In this document: positions 17,993-26,412 of the stretch, one piece after another | How the letters are laid out: every line of letters starts with the position of its first letter | Position numbering within the stretch: position 1 is the first letter of the stretch | Assembly (NCBI RefSeq): GCF_000526515.1 | Contig: NZ_JAGF01000001.1 | Coordinates: 620,001 to 684,000 of the forward strand | DNA from: Cellulomonas sp. KRMCY2 | Lineage (GTDB): Bacteria; Actinomycetota; Actinomycetes; Actinomycetales; Cellulomonadaceae | Direction: 5' to 3' | Length of the DNA: 64,000 bases | The notes under the pieces: model-generated | Database searches by the model: none | Told to the model about the DNA's origin: nothing | What the model saw: only the letters and a program-made list of their open reading frames with translations | Translations under genes and position numbers: made by a program

Positions 17993-19306
17993 TCAGGGGC
18001 GGCCCAGCGCACGGTAGTGCCACCCGGCTGCGCGCCAGGCCACGGGGTCCAGGACGTTGCGTCCGTCGACGATCCGCCGGCCCGCGACGATCTCGCCGAA
18101 GGCCACCGGGTCCAGCGCGCGGTACTCGGCCCACTCGGTGGCCAGGACGACGACGTCGGCCCCGGCGGCCGCCTCCTGCGCCGTCGCGGCGAAGGTCAGG
18201 CTGGGCCATGCCCGCTCGGCGTTGGCCAGGGCCTGCGGGTCGGTCACCACGACCCGGGCGCCCTGCAGACCCATCTGGGCCGCCACGCTCAGCGCGGGCG
18301 AGTCCCGGACGTCGTCGCTGTCCGGCTTGAAGGACGCACCGAGCACCGCGACCCGCCGTCCGACGATCGACCCGTCGCAGACCTCGCGGACCAGGTCGAC
18401 GACCCGGACCCGGCGGCGCATGTTGATCGCGTCGACCTCGCGCAGGAACGACAGCGCCTGGTCGGCACCCAGCTCGCCTGCGCGGGCCATGAAGGCACGG
18501 ATGTCCTTGGGCAGGCAGCCGCCGCCGAAGCCGAGCCCGGCGTTCAGGAACCGACGGCCGATGCGCACGTCGTGGCCGATGGCGTCGGCGAGCTGGGTCA
18601 CGTCGGCACCGGTGGCCTCGCACAGCTCGGCCATGGCGTTGATGAAGGAGATCTTGGTGGCGAGGAACGAGTTGGCCGCGACCTTGACCAGCTGGGCGGT
18701 GGCGTAGTCCGTCACCACCTGGGGTGTCCCGTCGCTCAGCGGACCGGCGTACACCTCGTCGAGGACCTGCGTCGCGCGGGCGCCGGCCGGCCCGGGTGCG
18801 ACGCCGTACACGATGCGGTCGGGGTGCAGCGTGTCCTGCACGGCGAAGCCCTCGCGCAGGAACTCGGGGTTCCACAGCACGGTGGCCTCGGGCTGCGCGG
18901 CCACGACCCGCTCGGCCAGCCGCTCGGCAGTGCCGACCGGGACGGTGGACTTGCCCACGACGACGTCACCGGCCGCCAGGTGGGGCAGCAGCGCCGTGAC
19001 CGACGCGTCGACGTACCGGAGGTCTGCGGCGTTCTCCCCGCGCTTCTGCGGGGTGCCCACGCACACGAAGTGCACCCGGGCACCGGCGACCTCGGCGATG
19101 TCCGTCGTGAAGCGCAGGCGCCCGGTGGCCATCGCCTCGTCGAGCAGCTCCGGCAGGCCGGGCTCGTAGAACGGTGCCCTGCCGTCCGCGAGCAGCTCGA
19201 CCTTGGCGGCGTCGACGTCCACGCCGATCACCTCGTGCCCCAGCTGGGCCATGCAGGCCGCGTGGACCGCCCCGAGGTAGCCACAGCCGATGACCGAGAT
19301 GCGCAC
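17993..19306 (-). CDS. ugd: UDP-glucose 6-dehydrogenase
   Basis: 437 residues, oxidising UDP-glucose to UDP-glucuronate for envelope polysaccharides. The N-terminal Rossmann motif is GCGYLG, followed by VGTPQKRGENAADL and STVPVGTAERL; the catalytic Cys is in GFGGGCLPKDI, and the C-terminal UDP-binding domain contains GASFKPDSDDVRDSPAL. Start GTG 19306 has a perfect AGGAGG Shine-Dalgarno six nt upstream. No neighbouring glycosyltransferases are present. Confidence 0.93.
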   Translation of the reverse strand: MRISVIGCGYLGAVHAACMAQLGHEVIGVDVDAAKVELLADGRAPFYEPGLPELLDEAMATGRLRFTTDIAEVAGARVHFVCVGTPQKRGENAADLRYVDASVTALLPHLAAGDVVVGKSTVPVGTAERLAERVVAAQPEATVLWNPEFLREGFAVQDTLHPDRIVYGVAPGPAGARATQVLDEVYAGPLSDGTPQVVTDYATAQLVKVAANSFLATKISFINAMAELCEATGADVTQLADAIGHDVRIGRRFLNAGLGFGGGCLPKDIRAFMARAGELGADQALSFLREVDAINMRRRVRVVDLVREVCDGSIVGRRVAVLGASFKPDSDDVRDSPALSVAAQMGLQGARVVVTDPQALANAERAWPSLTFAATAQEAAAGADVVVLATEWAEYRALDPVAFGEIVAGRRIVDGRNVLDPVAWRAAGWHYRALGRP

Positions 19307-19466
19307 GTCGTCCTCCTGATTGCCGAGCGGTGCGCCCAAACTAGCCCACCGCGCCCGCGCAGGTCCCAGCGCTCCGGGTGGTCTCTGCGGGGCCGCCAGG
19401 CGGCGACGGACGGCCCCGCCCAGGTGCTCGCCGAGCCGACCTCCAGCCGTCCGCTCAAGTGCAGCC

Positions 19467-19515
19467 CTTGTGCGGAGTCTCAGTAGCGCCTGGTGTTACC
19501 CGGACTCCGCACAAG
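19467..19515. repeat. 13-bp perfect inverted repeat
   Basis: CTTGTGCGGAGTC at 19467-19479 and its exact complement GACTCCGCACAAG at 19503-19515, separated by 23 bp. It could be an operator, a bidirectional terminator for ugd-side transcription or a remnant end of a small mobile element. No target duplication seen. Confidence 0.7.
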
Positions 19516-19524
19516 CCCAACTCC

Positions 19525-19558
19525 GGGGGGCGGGGGGGCGGGGGGCGGGGGGCGGGGG
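19525..19558 (+). other. Guanine-quadruplex-forming tract
   Basis: Five runs of 6, 7, 6, 6 and 5 G separated by single C residues on the plus strand. Single-nucleotide loops and runs of more than three G make this an extreme intramolecular G4 motif. It lies 9 nt after the long inverted repeat. Confidence 0.85.
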
Positions 19559-19648
19559 TTCCGGTTCGCCGACCACTCGGGGCGCCACCGTCACCGACCC
19601 GACACGATCAAGCTCCACCACGAACCGCTCACGACACCCAGAAACGAC

Positions 19649-19694
19649 CACGGTCGCTGCACTTCCCCAGGAACGAGGTGGTGCAGCGACCGTG
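19649..19694. terminator. Terminator hairpin of NCS2 permease gene
   Basis: Perfect 14-bp arms CACGGTCGCTGCAC (19649-19662) and GTGCAGCGACCGTG (19681-19694) with an 18-nt loop, 40 bp beyond the permease stop. Symmetric, so it could act in both directions. No T-tract. Confidence 0.75.
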
Positions 19695-19734
19695 AGAACC
19701 CGCCGTGCTCGCGGGGCCGTCGGCGTGTGCCGGG

Positions 19735-21231
19735 TCAGATCCCGATCAGGTCCTTGATCGGGCCGAGGGTGAAGTAGACGACGAACAGGGCCGCGGCCAG
19801 CCACATCAGCGGGTGCACGGCCCTGACCTTGCCGAGCGCGAGCTTGATCACGACGAAGACGATGAAGCCGGCCCCGATGCCCACCGTGATCGAGTAGGTG
19901 AACGGCATCAGGACGATCGTCAGGAACGCCGGGATGGCGACCTCGTAGTTCTTCCAGTCGATCCCCGAGACCTGCATGACCATGAGGAAGCCGACGACGA
20001 CGAGCGCCGGGGTGGCCGCCTCGAACGGCACCATGTCGACCAGCGGAGCCAGGAAGGTCGCGAGCAGGAACGCGACACCCGTGACCACCGACGCCAGGCC
20101 CGTGCGTGCGCCGTCGCCGACGCCCGCGGCGGACTCGATGTAGCTCGTGTTCGACGAGACGCTGCCCGCGCCACCGGCGGCCGCTGCGATCGAGTCGACG
20201 ACCAGGATCTGCTTGGTCCGCGGCGGGTTGCCCTGCTCGTCGAGCAGACCGGCCTCACCGCCGACGGCGACCATCGTGCCCATCGTGTCGAAGAAGTCGG
20301 CGAGCATGATCGAGAAGACCAGGAGCGCGACGGCGATGAAGCCGATCTTCTCGATCGAGCCGAAGAGCGAGAACTGGCCGAGCAGCGAGAAGTCCGGGGC
20401 CTGGACGATGCCGCCGTCCGGCACGGCCGGGTTGTTCAGCTCCCACCCGGTTGCGTTGATCACGGCGCCGCTCGGGTCCTTCATCGGACCGACCTTGGCG
20501 ATCGCCTCGATGACAACGGCCAAGACGGTCGCGGTTGCGATGGCGATGAGGATGCCACCGCGGACCTTGCGGACCATCAGGACGATCGCCAGGAGCAGGC
20601 CGACGACGAAGACGAGCAGCGGCCAGCCGGCCAGCGACCCGGCGACGCCCAGCTCGACCGGGGTCTTCTGCGCGAACGGGATCCGCACGAAGCCGGCGTC
20701 GAACAACCCGATGAACGCGATGAACAGGCCGATGCCGACCGAGATCGCCATCTTGAGCTCGACCGGGACGGCCTTGAAGACGGCCGTCCGGAAGCCGGTC
20801 AGGACCAGGACCAGGATGATCAGGCCCTCGAGCACGACGATGCCCATCGCGTCCGGCCAGGTCATGCCGGGCAGCGAGGCGATCGAGTAGGCGACGACGG
20901 CGTTGAGGCCGAGGCCCGCGGCGAGCGCCAGCGGGAAGTTGGCCACCACACCCATGAGGATCGACAGCAGGCCGGCGATCAGCGCGGTTGCCGCGGCGAT
21001 GGCTGCCACGTTCGGCTCGGCGCCCCCACCGAGGAAGTTGCCCGTGCCGCCGTCGTCCTGGACGTACCCGAGGATGATCGGGTTGAGCACGATGATGTAG
21101 CTCATCGTGAAGAAGGTCACCAGACCGCCGCGGACCTCGGTCCCGATGGTCGAACCGCGCTCGGTGATCTTGAAATAGGAGTCGACGCGTCCAACGGGGC
21201 GCGTCGACGTGGGGGTGGAGGTCTGCGTCAT
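19735..21231 (-). CDS. NCS2 purine permease (AzgA-like)
   Basis: 498 residues with about 12-13 hydrophobic segments. The signatures are GGLVTFFTMSYIIVLNP near the N-terminus, the GLGLNAVVAY segment, FFDTMGTM (substrate-binding acidic segment) and SSNTSYIESAAGVGDGARTGLASVVTG, all typical of hypoxanthine/adenine/guanine transporters. ATG 21231 lies 7 nt after CACTCT, consistent with a leaderless message. The start codon overlaps the divergent VanZ start by 2 bp in a CATG. Confidence 0.92.
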   Translation of the reverse strand: MTQTSTPTSTRPVGRVDSYFKITERGSTIGTEVRGGLVTFFTMSYIIVLNPIILGYVQDDGGTGNFLGGGAEPNVAAIAAATALIAGLLSILMGVVANFPLALAAGLGLNAVVAYSIASLPGMTWPDAMGIVVLEGLIILVLVLTGFRTAVFKAVPVELKMAISVGIGLFIAFIGLFDAGFVRIPFAQKTPVELGVAGSLAGWPLLVFVVGLLLAIVLMVRKVRGGILIAIATATVLAVVIEAIAKVGPMKDPSGAVINATGWELNNPAVPDGGIVQAPDFSLLGQFSLFGSIEKIGFIAVALLVFSIMLADFFDTMGTMVAVGGEAGLLDEQGNPPRTKQILVVDSIAAAAGGAGSVSSNTSYIESAAGVGDGARTGLASVVTGVAFLLATFLAPLVDMVPFEAATPALVVVGFLMVMQVSGIDWKNYEVAIPAFLTIVLMPFTYSITVGIGAGFIVFVVIKLALGKVRAVHPLMWLAAALFVVYFTLGPIKDLIGI

Positions 21232-21967
21232 GGCGCCAAGAGTGGCAGAAAGTCGCGCCACGCGTGAGAGCGTTCTCGAACGCGATCCGACCAGGGGCCT
21301 GCGGACCCTGCGGATCGCCCTGGCGGTCTACCTGCTCCTCGTCCTGCGGGTCACCCAGTGGCCCCGGCTGGCGGATCCCGGTGACCTCGACTGGCTCACC
21401 GGCCTGCTCGCCCGGCTGCACACGATCGGACTGCCCACGGCGATCGACCTGACCGTCGTCGAGGCCGTGGCCAACGTCGTGATGTTCGTCCCGTTCGGCA
21501 TCCTGGTACCGCTCGCGATGCGCCGGCCGGCGTGGACGGCGGTGCCGCTCGGTGCGGCGTTCTCCACCGCGATCGAGCTCTCCCAGCTCGCGTTCTTCCC
21601 CGAGCGCGTCCCCACACCGCAGGACGTCCTGATGAACACCCTCGGGGCCGTCGTCGGCGCCGTCGCCCTGGTGGCTGCCCGGCGCCGGGGCGTCGCTAGG
21701 GTGGGCGCCATGGAGCACGAGCGACGTCCGAGCCTGCTGAGCCCGAGCCGGCTACGACCGCTCGAGCTCGACCTGCGTAGGGTCTTCTGGCTCGGGATCG
21801 CCCTGTGGGCCGTCGCGCTCGTCGTGACGACGGCCCTGGCCGTCGCGACGGTCGTCAGCTGGCGGGCCGTGGCGATCAGCGCCACCGGCCTGGTCCTCGG
21901 CTTCCTCGCCCTGGTCTGGGAGCGACGGCACCAGGCGCGGTCGCACCAGCTGCTCGGACACCCCTGA
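21230..21967 (+). CDS. VanZ-like domain fused to DUF2530
   Basis: 245 residues. Residues about 20-155 form a VanZ-like membrane domain (RVTQWPRL, VVEAVANVVMFVPFGILVPL, STAIELSQLAFFPERVPTPQDVLMNTLGAVVGA). The frame runs without a stop into an 85-residue DUF2530 segment (LRPLELDLRRVFWLGIALWAVALVV plus a second span). DUF2530 is normally a free-standing small protein, and ATG 21710 follows TAGGGT by 7 nt, so this part may also be made separately. GGAGG lies 8 nt before ATG 21230, inside the divergent permease gene. Confidence 0.75.
   Translation: MAPRVAESRATRESVLERDPTRGLRTLRIALAVYLLLVLRVTQWPRLADPGDLDWLTGLLARLHTIGLPTAIDLTVVEAVANVVMFVPFGILVPLAMRRPAWTAVPLGAAFSTAIELSQLAFFPERVPTPQDVLMNTLGAVVGAVALVAARRRGVARVGAMEHERRPSLLSPSRLRPLELDLRRVFWLGIALWAVALVVTTALAVATVVSWRAVAISATGLVLGFLALVWERRHQARSHQLLGHP
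21697..21712 (+). promoter_or_regulatory. Internal leaderless promoter/start for DUF2530
   Basis: TAGGGT at 21697-21702 is followed by 7 nt and then ATG 21710, in frame with the VanZ part. This matches the other leaderless starts in the window and suggests independent production of the DUF2530 protein. Confidence 0.5.
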
Positions 21968-23215
21968 CGCCAGGGCTCGACGGCGCGACGTCCGGTTCGC
22001 GTGCACCGAGAACCGGGGCGTCCAGCGGCCCAGCGCCGCCGCGGCCGCGAGGCTGACCCCGCCCATCGCGGCGATCCCGGCTGCCAGCGACCCGAGGGCT
22101 GCACCCCCGGCGACGATCAGCGGCCCGCCCGCGCTGCCGCCGTCCTGCAGCAGGCGCCAGATGCCGAGGAACCGCGACCGGGTCGCCGGCGGCGCGACGT
22201 CCGACCCGAGAGTCATCAGGATGCCCGAGCCCATGCCGTTGCCGAGGCCGAGCAGCATCGCCACGAGGGTCAGGGAGCCGAAGCCGTCGGTCAGCGGCAG
22301 CAGGACGAAGGCCACCGCCACCACGAGCATCGACGGGATGCCGATCCACAGCCTGCCGAACCTGTCCATGACCTTGCCGGCCGGGTAGAACAGCAGCATG
22401 TCCACGGCCCCGGACAGGCCGAAGACGATGCTCGTGGTGGCGGGCGCGAGCCCGAGGTGCTCCGACCACAGCGGCAGGACGGTCTGGCGGCTGCCCCGGG
22501 CGGCGCCGACCAGGACCACGGCGATGCCGAGGGTTGCGAAGACGTGGCGGTGGTCCTGCAGCACCCGCCAGGTCGAGACGCGTGTGACAGGTGCCCGGCC
22601 GCCCGCGACGTCGGGCACGACGGCGACCACGACGGCGGCGGCGACCGACGTGCCGACCGCCAGCCAGTAGGGCGCGCGCAGGTCGGTCAGGTGGATCAGC
22701 CCGGCACCGGCGAACGGGCCGATGAAGGTGCCGATCCGCTGGACGCCGGCGAGCGTCGACAGCGCCCGGGCCCGACGGAGCACGGGCGTCACCTCGGTGA
22801 GGTACGAGTGCCGCGCCAGGGTGAACACCGCGTTCGTCGCACCGAGCGCGAGCATGCAGACGCCGAGCGCGACCACGTCCTGCGCGAGGGCCGCCCCGGC
22901 GAGGGCGAGCACGGACAGCGCCGCCGCGACGAGCATCGCCCGTCGGTCGCCGATCCGCGCCGCCAGAGCCCCCGCCGGCATGTCGCCGACGATCTGCCCG
23001 ACGGCCAGCAGGGCGATCATCAGGCCGGCCGTCGCGAGGGAGGCGCCGAGGGCCGTCGCGCTCAGGGCGACCACGGGCAGGACGGCGCCGATCCCGATCT
23101 CGAAGACCAGGGCCGGCAGGTAGACCGCGAGCGCCGCCGTGCGGGCCGCGCCGGGACGACGCGAGGCCTGCTGGGGGTCGCCGCCCGTGCCGACCGACCG
23201 GCCGGCCCGGCTCAC
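21752..23215 (-). CDS. MFS transporter with antisense 3' overlap
   Basis: 487 residues with 12 membrane spans. GIGAVLPVVALSATALGASLATAGLMIAL at the start and GDMPAGALAARIGDRRAML are typical of MFS drug-type exporters; the second half contains GLGNGMGSGILMTLGSDVAPP. The GTG start overlaps the stop of the upstream ATPase gene (GTGA). After the last span the frame continues for about 70 polar residues encoded antisense to the DUF2530 gene, giving a 216-bp convergent overlap. Substrate unknown; last gene of the csp-DUF3027-ATPase operon. Confidence 0.85.
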   Translation of the reverse strand: MSRAGRSVGTGGDPQQASRRPGAARTAALAVYLPALVFEIGIGAVLPVVALSATALGASLATAGLMIALLAVGQIVGDMPAGALAARIGDRRAMLVAAALSVLALAGAALAQDVVALGVCMLALGATNAVFTLARHSYLTEVTPVLRRARALSTLAGVQRIGTFIGPFAGAGLIHLTDLRAPYWLAVGTSVAAAVVVAVVPDVAGGRAPVTRVSTWRVLQDHRHVFATLGIAVVLVGAARGSRQTVLPLWSEHLGLAPATTSIVFGLSGAVDMLLFYPAGKVMDRFGRLWIGIPSMLVVAVAFVLLPLTDGFGSLTLVAMLLGLGNGMGSGILMTLGSDVAPPATRSRFLGIWRLLQDGGSAGGPLIVAGGAALGSLAAGIAAMGGVSLAAAAALGRWTPRFSVHANRTSRRRALASGVSEQLVRPRLVPSLPDQGEEAEDQAGGADRHGPPADDRRDGQGRRHDERDGPQGDPEPEDPTQVELERS

Positions 23216-26200
23216 GGCTCTTCCTGGCCGGCCAGGTCCAGGAGCACCGCAGGGGCCGACGCCGGGTCGGTGAGCAGCCGCTCGATGCTCGCGGCATGCC
23301 AGGCGCCGAGCACGTGCGCCAGGCCGCGCACCAGACCGTCCGTCGTGGCGGCGTGCACGGTCGGCGACCCGCCGGGGACCTCCGGCTCGACGACCCACCA
23401 GTCGACCGGCTCGCCGTCGACCAGCAGGTCCTCGTGCTCGACCCACGTCGCAGGTGCCGCCGGGAAGACCGCACCGATCACCTCGGGTGTCGGCACCACG
23501 TTGCCGACCGACGTCACGGCACCGGCCTCCCGCTCGGCGGCGAGGTCGGCGTCGAGCGCCTCGGCCATGGCCGAGGCGGCGGACGGCGGTACGACGACGA
23601 ACGGGCCGGCCCGCAGGTGCTGGGCCCACATCGGCGTCGCGACGGCCACCTCGTCCGCCGGCACGACGACGGCCTTCGGGCGGCCGTGGCCGTCGTCGAC
23701 CAGGGCCGGCAGCACGCTGACCCGTTCGAGGTCGATCGCGAAGCCCGGGTCGCGCACCGCGCGGCGGGCCAGGCCGCGCCAGATCTCGACAGCCAGTGCC
23801 AGGTCGACCGGCTCGGCGACGACGGGCAGCGCATCGAGCACGTCGGCCCAGCCGGCCTCGTCGAGGTCCGCGGTGTCGGCGACGCCCCCGAGCACACCCA
23901 GCACCTCGGCGTCGAGCCCGGCGACGACGGCCGGTGCCTCACCGAGCAGGGCGGCGACGGCCCGCTGACCGGGTCCGCGAGTCGCGCCGGGGCCGGCTGC
24001 GGCGTCGGGCAGGGCGAACGGCCGGTCGAGGCCCAGCCCACCGCGCCGACGCAGCCACCACGCGGTGTAGGACGGGGCGGTGCCGCCGTCCGGCAGGCGC
24101 ACCGGTGCGATCAGGGCACGGCGGGCCTCGCCCGCGACCAGCGCGTGCAGCACCGCGGGCCACGCCTCGTCGCGGACCGCGTCGAGGTCGGCGACCGCGT
24201 GGAGCTCGGTGGCCGTCGCGACGTCGGGTCCGAGCAGGTCGAGGTACTCGTCCCAGCCGTCCAGCGCGTCGGACAGCAGCCCGTCGTCCTCGCTGCGCGC
24301 TGCGGACTCGTCGTCCCCGGCGTGCACGCTGACGACAGTCAGACCGCTGCGCACCCCGACGACCTCGAGGGCCGCGCCCCAGCGCTCGACCCGGCTCGCA
24401 TCGAGCGGGGGCAGCACCTCCGGGTCGAACCACTGCGCGGCCGGTGAGCCCGGGAGCACCAGCCCGCTCGCCGGGACCAGCTCGCCGTCCGCCGCGGGCA
24501 GCAGCACCTCGCCGAACCACGGCTCCCGATCGGGGGTCACGCCGGCCCGGAGCACGGCGCTGATGAGCCCGAGCACGACCAGCGCGGTCGGGTCGGTCCG
24601 GCGCGAGCCGCCCTCGCCGTCCCGGCGGACCGCGAGGTCGTCGCCCTCGACCAGGGTCTCGACGTCGGCCACGTCGTCCTCGACGTCGCCGCCCAGGACG
24701 CGCTCACGCAGCACCGGGTGACGCAGCAGGGCCGCGGCGTCGGCCCTGGTCGCGCCGAGGCGTTCGAGCAGCGGGTGCGCCGCACGGGGCTCGACCACGC
24801 GCAGCCCCCAGCGGTTGAGCGAGCGGACGGCAGCCGGGTCGACACCCTCGTCGAGCAGGACCAGTCCGCGTGCGCCGCGGACCGTACGACCGTCGGCCAG
24901 CAGCACCGGGAGCGTGGCCAGCTGTTCGAGCGTGCTGCTGTCGGCGGCCGCGAAGGCGTCGTACAGCGCGATCAGCCGGTCCGGTTCGGTGGTCGGCAGC
25001 GCGTCGACGACGTCGCCCAGCTCGGTGGTAGCGAGGTCGAGCAGACGGACGAGGTGCCGATGGTGCGAGCCGATCTCGACCAGGCCGGGGAGCCACGCCC
25101 CGAGCACCCGCAGGACGGCAGGGTCGCGGCCTGCAGGCCCGTCGAGCACGACGACCTCGCCGGCGCTCAGCGCGGGTCCGCCGTCCACCGGGCTGAACAC
25201 GGGCACCCGGCGGGACGCCTCGACGACCACCTCACGCAGCGCGGAGTCGAGCGCACCGGCCGGAAGGCCGCCGACGATGAGGTCGAGCGGGTGCGGCGCG
25301 GTGCCGTGACCGGTACGGTCCGGCGCCCCGCGATCGCGCTCCTGCTCGTCCCGGCACGCCGAGAGGAGCTCGGCCCAGACCTCGCCGGCCCGCGCGACGA
25401 GCACGTCCGTGAGCGGTCCGGGAGCGACGTGACGTCGCGACGGGTCGAGCGGGAACGTGGCCACGAGGAGCGCGGGGACCGTGCACGGCTCGTCGGTCGG
25501 CGTCGGCGCGTGCACGACCGCCGCGTGCTCGGCCGTCGTCCCGCGACGGGGCACCGCCCAGGTCACCTGCCAGCCGGTCCGGTCCCGCTCCTCGACCGGC
25601 CGGTCGGCCAGCAGTCGCGGGTCGAGGTTCCCGCTGCGGTTCGCGACGACCCACCGCTCGGTGACGTCCCGGACCTCACGGAACCGGCCGTCGACGTCGA
25701 CCTCGACCGCCGCGAGACCGGGCAGCGCGAGCAGCAGGGCGTCGCCGACGGCCTCGAGCTGGGAGCGCACCTGCTCGACGGCCGGAAGGTCGCGCAACGT
25801 CAGGACGACAGCGGTGTCCCAGGCGCCGGTCACGAGGTCGACCGGCCCGTCGACCGCGAACGGCAGGCGCAGCGCGGGCAGTGAGCCGTGCCGCCGGTCG
25901 ACCTCGGCGGTCAGGTCGGGCGGCACGTCCCGGGCCAGCAGCTCCGCGGTGCGCTCGAGCGAGAAGTGCACGGCACCCGAGGTCGAGGCGACGACGACCT
26001 CGTCGGCGACCGACCGCACGGCTGCGAAGCCGACCCCGAACCGGCCGACCGTCGGGGCCGCCGCCACGTGGCCCTCCGGCGCCGGGCCGACCGCACTGCG
26101 CTTGGCCGATGCGCGCAGCGAGGCCAGGGATGCGACACCAGCCGCGTCGAGCACCGCCCCGGTGTTGGCTGCGACGAGCGTGCCGCCCGACCCGGTCGTC

Positions 26201-26412
26201 GTCAGCCGGAGCAGGAGACGGCCGGGCACCCCGGCCCGCACCGCAGCATCGGCCGCGTTCTGGGCGAGCTCGACGACCACCCGGTCGCGGTAGTACCCGC
26301 GGCCGTGGTCCTCCTCCGCGTTGGCGTCCTCACGGAACCGGGCGGGGTGGGCGACCCATGCCGCCAGGACCGCGGCACGCAGGCCCGCGGTACCGAACGG
26401 GTCGGGGCTCAC
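23212..26412 (-). CDS. Sacsin/Hsp90-like GHKL ATPase protein
   Basis: 1066 residues. The N-terminus has a GHKL ATP-binding fold: ELAQNAADAAVRAG (E48, N52; N-box), then an SLRASAKRS loop and VGRFGVGFAAVRSVADEV (lid/G2 region), as in the sacsin N-terminal domain. The remaining 800 residues are Leu/Ala/Asp-rich without a recognisable second enzyme. Likely an ATP-dependent chaperone-like protein; its client is unknown. The GTG start overlaps the DUF3027 stop (GTGA) and its own stop overlaps the MFS start, so four genes appear translationally coupled. The order is common in actinobacteria, to my knowledge, without an assigned function. Confidence 0.82.
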   Translation of the reverse strand: MSPDPFGTAGLRAAVLAAWVAHPARFREDANAEEDHGRGYYRDRVVVELAQNAADAAVRAGVPGRLLLRLTTTGSGGTLVAANTGAVLDAAGVASLASLRASAKRSAVGPAPEGHVAAAPTVGRFGVGFAAVRSVADEVVVASTSGAVHFSLERTAELLARDVPPDLTAEVDRRHGSLPALRLPFAVDGPVDLVTGAWDTAVVLTLRDLPAVEQVRSQLEAVGDALLLALPGLAAVEVDVDGRFREVRDVTERWVVANRSGNLDPRLLADRPVEERDRTGWQVTWAVPRRGTTAEHAAVVHAPTPTDEPCTVPALLVATFPLDPSRRHVAPGPLTDVLVARAGEVWAELLSACRDEQERDRGAPDRTGHGTAPHPLDLIVGGLPAGALDSALREVVVEASRRVPVFSPVDGGPALSAGEVVVLDGPAGRDPAVLRVLGAWLPGLVEIGSHHRHLVRLLDLATTELGDVVDALPTTEPDRLIALYDAFAAADSSTLEQLATLPVLLADGRTVRGARGLVLLDEGVDPAAVRSLNRWGLRVVEPRAAHPLLERLGATRADAAALLRHPVLRERVLGGDVEDDVADVETLVEGDDLAVRRDGEGGSRRTDPTALVVLGLISAVLRAGVTPDREPWFGEVLLPAADGELVPASGLVLPGSPAAQWFDPEVLPPLDASRVERWGAALEVVGVRSGLTVVSVHAGDDESAARSEDDGLLSDALDGWDEYLDLLGPDVATATELHAVADLDAVRDEAWPAVLHALVAGEARRALIAPVRLPDGGTAPSYTAWWLRRRGGLGLDRPFALPDAAAGPGATRGPGQRAVAALLGEAPAVVAGLDAEVLGVLGGVADTADLDEAGWADVLDALPVVAEPVDLALAVEIWRGLARRAVRDPGFAIDLERVSVLPALVDDGHGRPKAVVVPADEVAVATPMWAQHLRAGPFVVVPPSAASAMAEALDADLAAEREAGAVTSVGNVVPTPEVIGAVFPAAPATWVEHEDLLVDGEPVDWWVVEPEVPGGSPTVHAATTDGLVRGLAHVLGAWHAASIERLLTDPASAPAVLLDLAGQEEP

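Larger units (their letters stand above)
19307..19734. other. 428-bp intergenic region with structured DNA
   Basis: No gene is supported here. It holds the ugd leader (19307-19330), a 13-bp inverted repeat (19467-19515), a five-run G-tract (19525-19558) and the terminator of the purine permease gene (19649-19694), each listed separately. Short open frames across it are low-complexity. Confidence 0.7.
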
